Source: Chitinophagaceae bacterium (GTDB lineage Bacteria; Bacteroidota; Bacteroidia; Chitinophagales; Chitinophagaceae). From it: a DNA stretch of 64,000 nt. Where the stretch lies: positions 1 to 64,000 of the forward strand of contig CANCVE010000011.1 in NCBI GenBank assembly GCA_947381435.1. The letters run 5' to 3'. The notes beneath the pieces are model-generated. The model was not told where the DNA came from, searched no databases, and saw only the letters and a program-made list of their open reading frames with translations. The translations under genes were made by a program, and so were the position numbers. Positions 63,025-64,000 of this stretch are shown here, in pieces. The first letter of the stretch is position 1. Each line of letters starts with the position of its first letter.

Positions 63025-63548
63025 GATATTTTATTGGATTAATAGTGGTAATAGTTTTTGCAATGTCCTGCATTCAGCCTTTAAAGACATTAAAGATAAA
63101 CTATCAAGTGAAGGAAGATAAAGGTAATAAGATGCTTTTTGGGGTAATAAACCGAAGCTTGATAGCCAATGACACCGCCTTTGGATGGTTTAAGGAAAAC
63201 ATGAAATATGGTCAACCCGATGCTGCGGCAGTGAATGCTTTTAAACAGAAAAAAGACAAATTCAGCTTGCTTGTTTTTGGCGGCACGTGGTGTGAGGACA
63301 CCCAAAATTTGTTGCCTAAGTTTTACCAATTGATAGATGCAAGCGGTTTTCCCGAAAATAAAATCAACCTTTTAGCAGTTGACAGGAAAAAGGAAACCGT
63401 CAAAAATTTTCATTTCATCTATAAGATAACCAATGTGCCCACTTTTATTGTTTTGAAGAATGGAATTGAAGTAGGAAGGGTAAAGGAATATGGAACTAAA
63501 GGAGACATCACCAAGGAATTGGGTGAAATAGTTGCTGGCATTAAATAG
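63021..63548 (+). CDS. Thioredoxin-like lipoprotein
   Basis: A 175-aa protein with a lipoprotein-type signal (VIVFAMSCIQPL, Cys about residue 17) and a thioredoxin fold: FSLLVFGGTWCEDTQNLLPK, VPTFIVLKNGIEVGRVKEYG with the cis-Pro. The active site WCEDT has only one cysteine, so it is not a normal dithiol enzyme. Its start overlaps the merR stop (ATGA), indicating co-translation. Confidence 0.8.
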   Translation: MRYFIGLIVVIVFAMSCIQPLKTLKINYQVKEDKGNKMLFGVINRSLIANDTAFGWFKENMKYGQPDAAAVNAFKQKKDKFSLLVFGGTWCEDTQNLLPKFYQLIDASGFPENKINLLAVDRKKETVKNFHFIYKITNVPTFIVLKNGIEVGRVKEYGTKGDITKELGEIVAGIK

Positions 63549-63698
63549 TTAGAATTTAAGGCTGTTGAAAGTTTTTCTTTTAATATTAAAAGGCTTACAA
63601 GCAATGGATTCTAGCCCCTTTTATACCTCATTTCTTATCCAAACTCATAACTCATCATTTATAACTCATAACTATTTTTCTTATCTTGCAAGCCTGTT

Positions 63699-64000
63699 AT
63701 GGATAAATTTATTGTTTCTGCCCGCAAGTACCGCCCCCAGAATTTTAATACTGTTGTGGGACAAAGTCACATTACTACCACACTTAAAAACGCCATCAAA
63801 AACAACCAGTTAGCGCATGCTTTTTTGTTTTGTGGTCCACGTGGTGTGGGCAAAACCACTTGCGCCCGTATATTGGCAAAAACAATTAATTGTCTAGACA
63901 AAACACCCGAAGGAGAAGCATGCAACAAATGTCATAGTTGCGTTTCTTTCGATGCCGGTGCCAGCATGAATATCCATGAATTGGATGCTGCCAGCAATAA
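63699..64000 (+). CDS. dnaX: DNA polymerase III gamma/tau subunit, N-terminal part (cut by window end)
   Basis: Clamp-loader ATPase. The visible 100 residues include SARKYRPQNFNTVVGQSHI, LAHAFLFCGPRGVGKTT (Walker A), and the zinc-binding CNKCHSC, then HELDAASN. The gene continues beyond position 64000. Confidence 0.95.
   Translation, partial: MDKFIVSARKYRPQNFNTVVGQSHITTTLKNAIKNNQLAHAFLFCGPRGVGKTTCARILAKTINCLDKTPEGEACNKCHSCVSFDAGASMNIHELDAASN

Overview
The window looks like chromosome of a low-GC member of the Bacteroidota, most likely Chitinophagia/Chitinophagaceae-like (inference). Reasons: type IX secretion signatures (a PorP/SprF protein, a PorE-like OmpA protein, type A and type B C-terminal sorting domains), several promoters of the Bacteroidota form TAnnTTTG, a fused malic enzyme/phosphotransacetylase-like protein, an OstA-like LPS-transport protein behind an MCE protein, and almost no Shine-Dalgarno sequences. 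I saw no tRNA, rRNA or CRISPR.

Layout. 0-3 kb: xylose catabolism (xylB-xylA, minus). 3.8-6.5 kb: molybdopterin genes moaA and moeA. 6.9-9.7 kb: MlaD/MCE and OstA-like genes (lipid and LPS transport). 9.9-13.2 kb: two secreted surface proteins. 13.5-15.2 kb: hisC and ubiX, convergent. 15.3-16.5 kb: a decayed IS630 element. 16.5-25.6 kb: a type IX secretion cluster of a giant type-B adhesin, PorP/SprF and a PorE-like OmpA protein. 26.6-37.1 kb: an Fn3 protein, M20 amidohydrolase, SPOR protein, mlaE, maeB, mlaF, lysA, scpB, atpG. 37.5-38.7 kb: an IS110 element with a likely bridge RNA. 39-46 kb: purH, an aldo/keto reductase with a sugar-acid-type MFS carrier, a candidate structured ncRNA, and a carB that encodes only the N-terminal half. 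46-48.6 kb: Dabb protein, Nfu, and an AhpC/AhpD peroxidase pair. 48.8-54.1 kb: accessory region with hypothetical secreted proteins, a second Fn3-type paralogue, gene debris and a ParE-like toxin-antitoxin pair whose 56-aa antitoxin is easily missed. 54.2-61.7 kb: an RND efflux operon (tetR, tolC, adaptor, pump) interrupted by a GxxExxY gene. 62.3-64 kb: MerR regulator, thioredoxin-like lipoprotein, start of dnaX.

The most unusual feature is in the gaps between genes. Four intergenic regions carry tandem arrays of unrelated sequence that all share an exact 21-bp period (4, 10, 11 and 14 units), and each lies 5' of at least one gene. At least nine other gaps carry degenerate arrays with a strict 7-bp period, mostly at gene 3' ends, often overlapping stop codons and often paired as inverted arms. 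The shared 7/21 spacing across unrelated sequences is the signal I would follow up first. Next come the ncRNA upstream of carB, the bridge RNA of the IS110 element, and an inverted-repeat pair found once nearly empty and once enclosing the GxxExxY gene.
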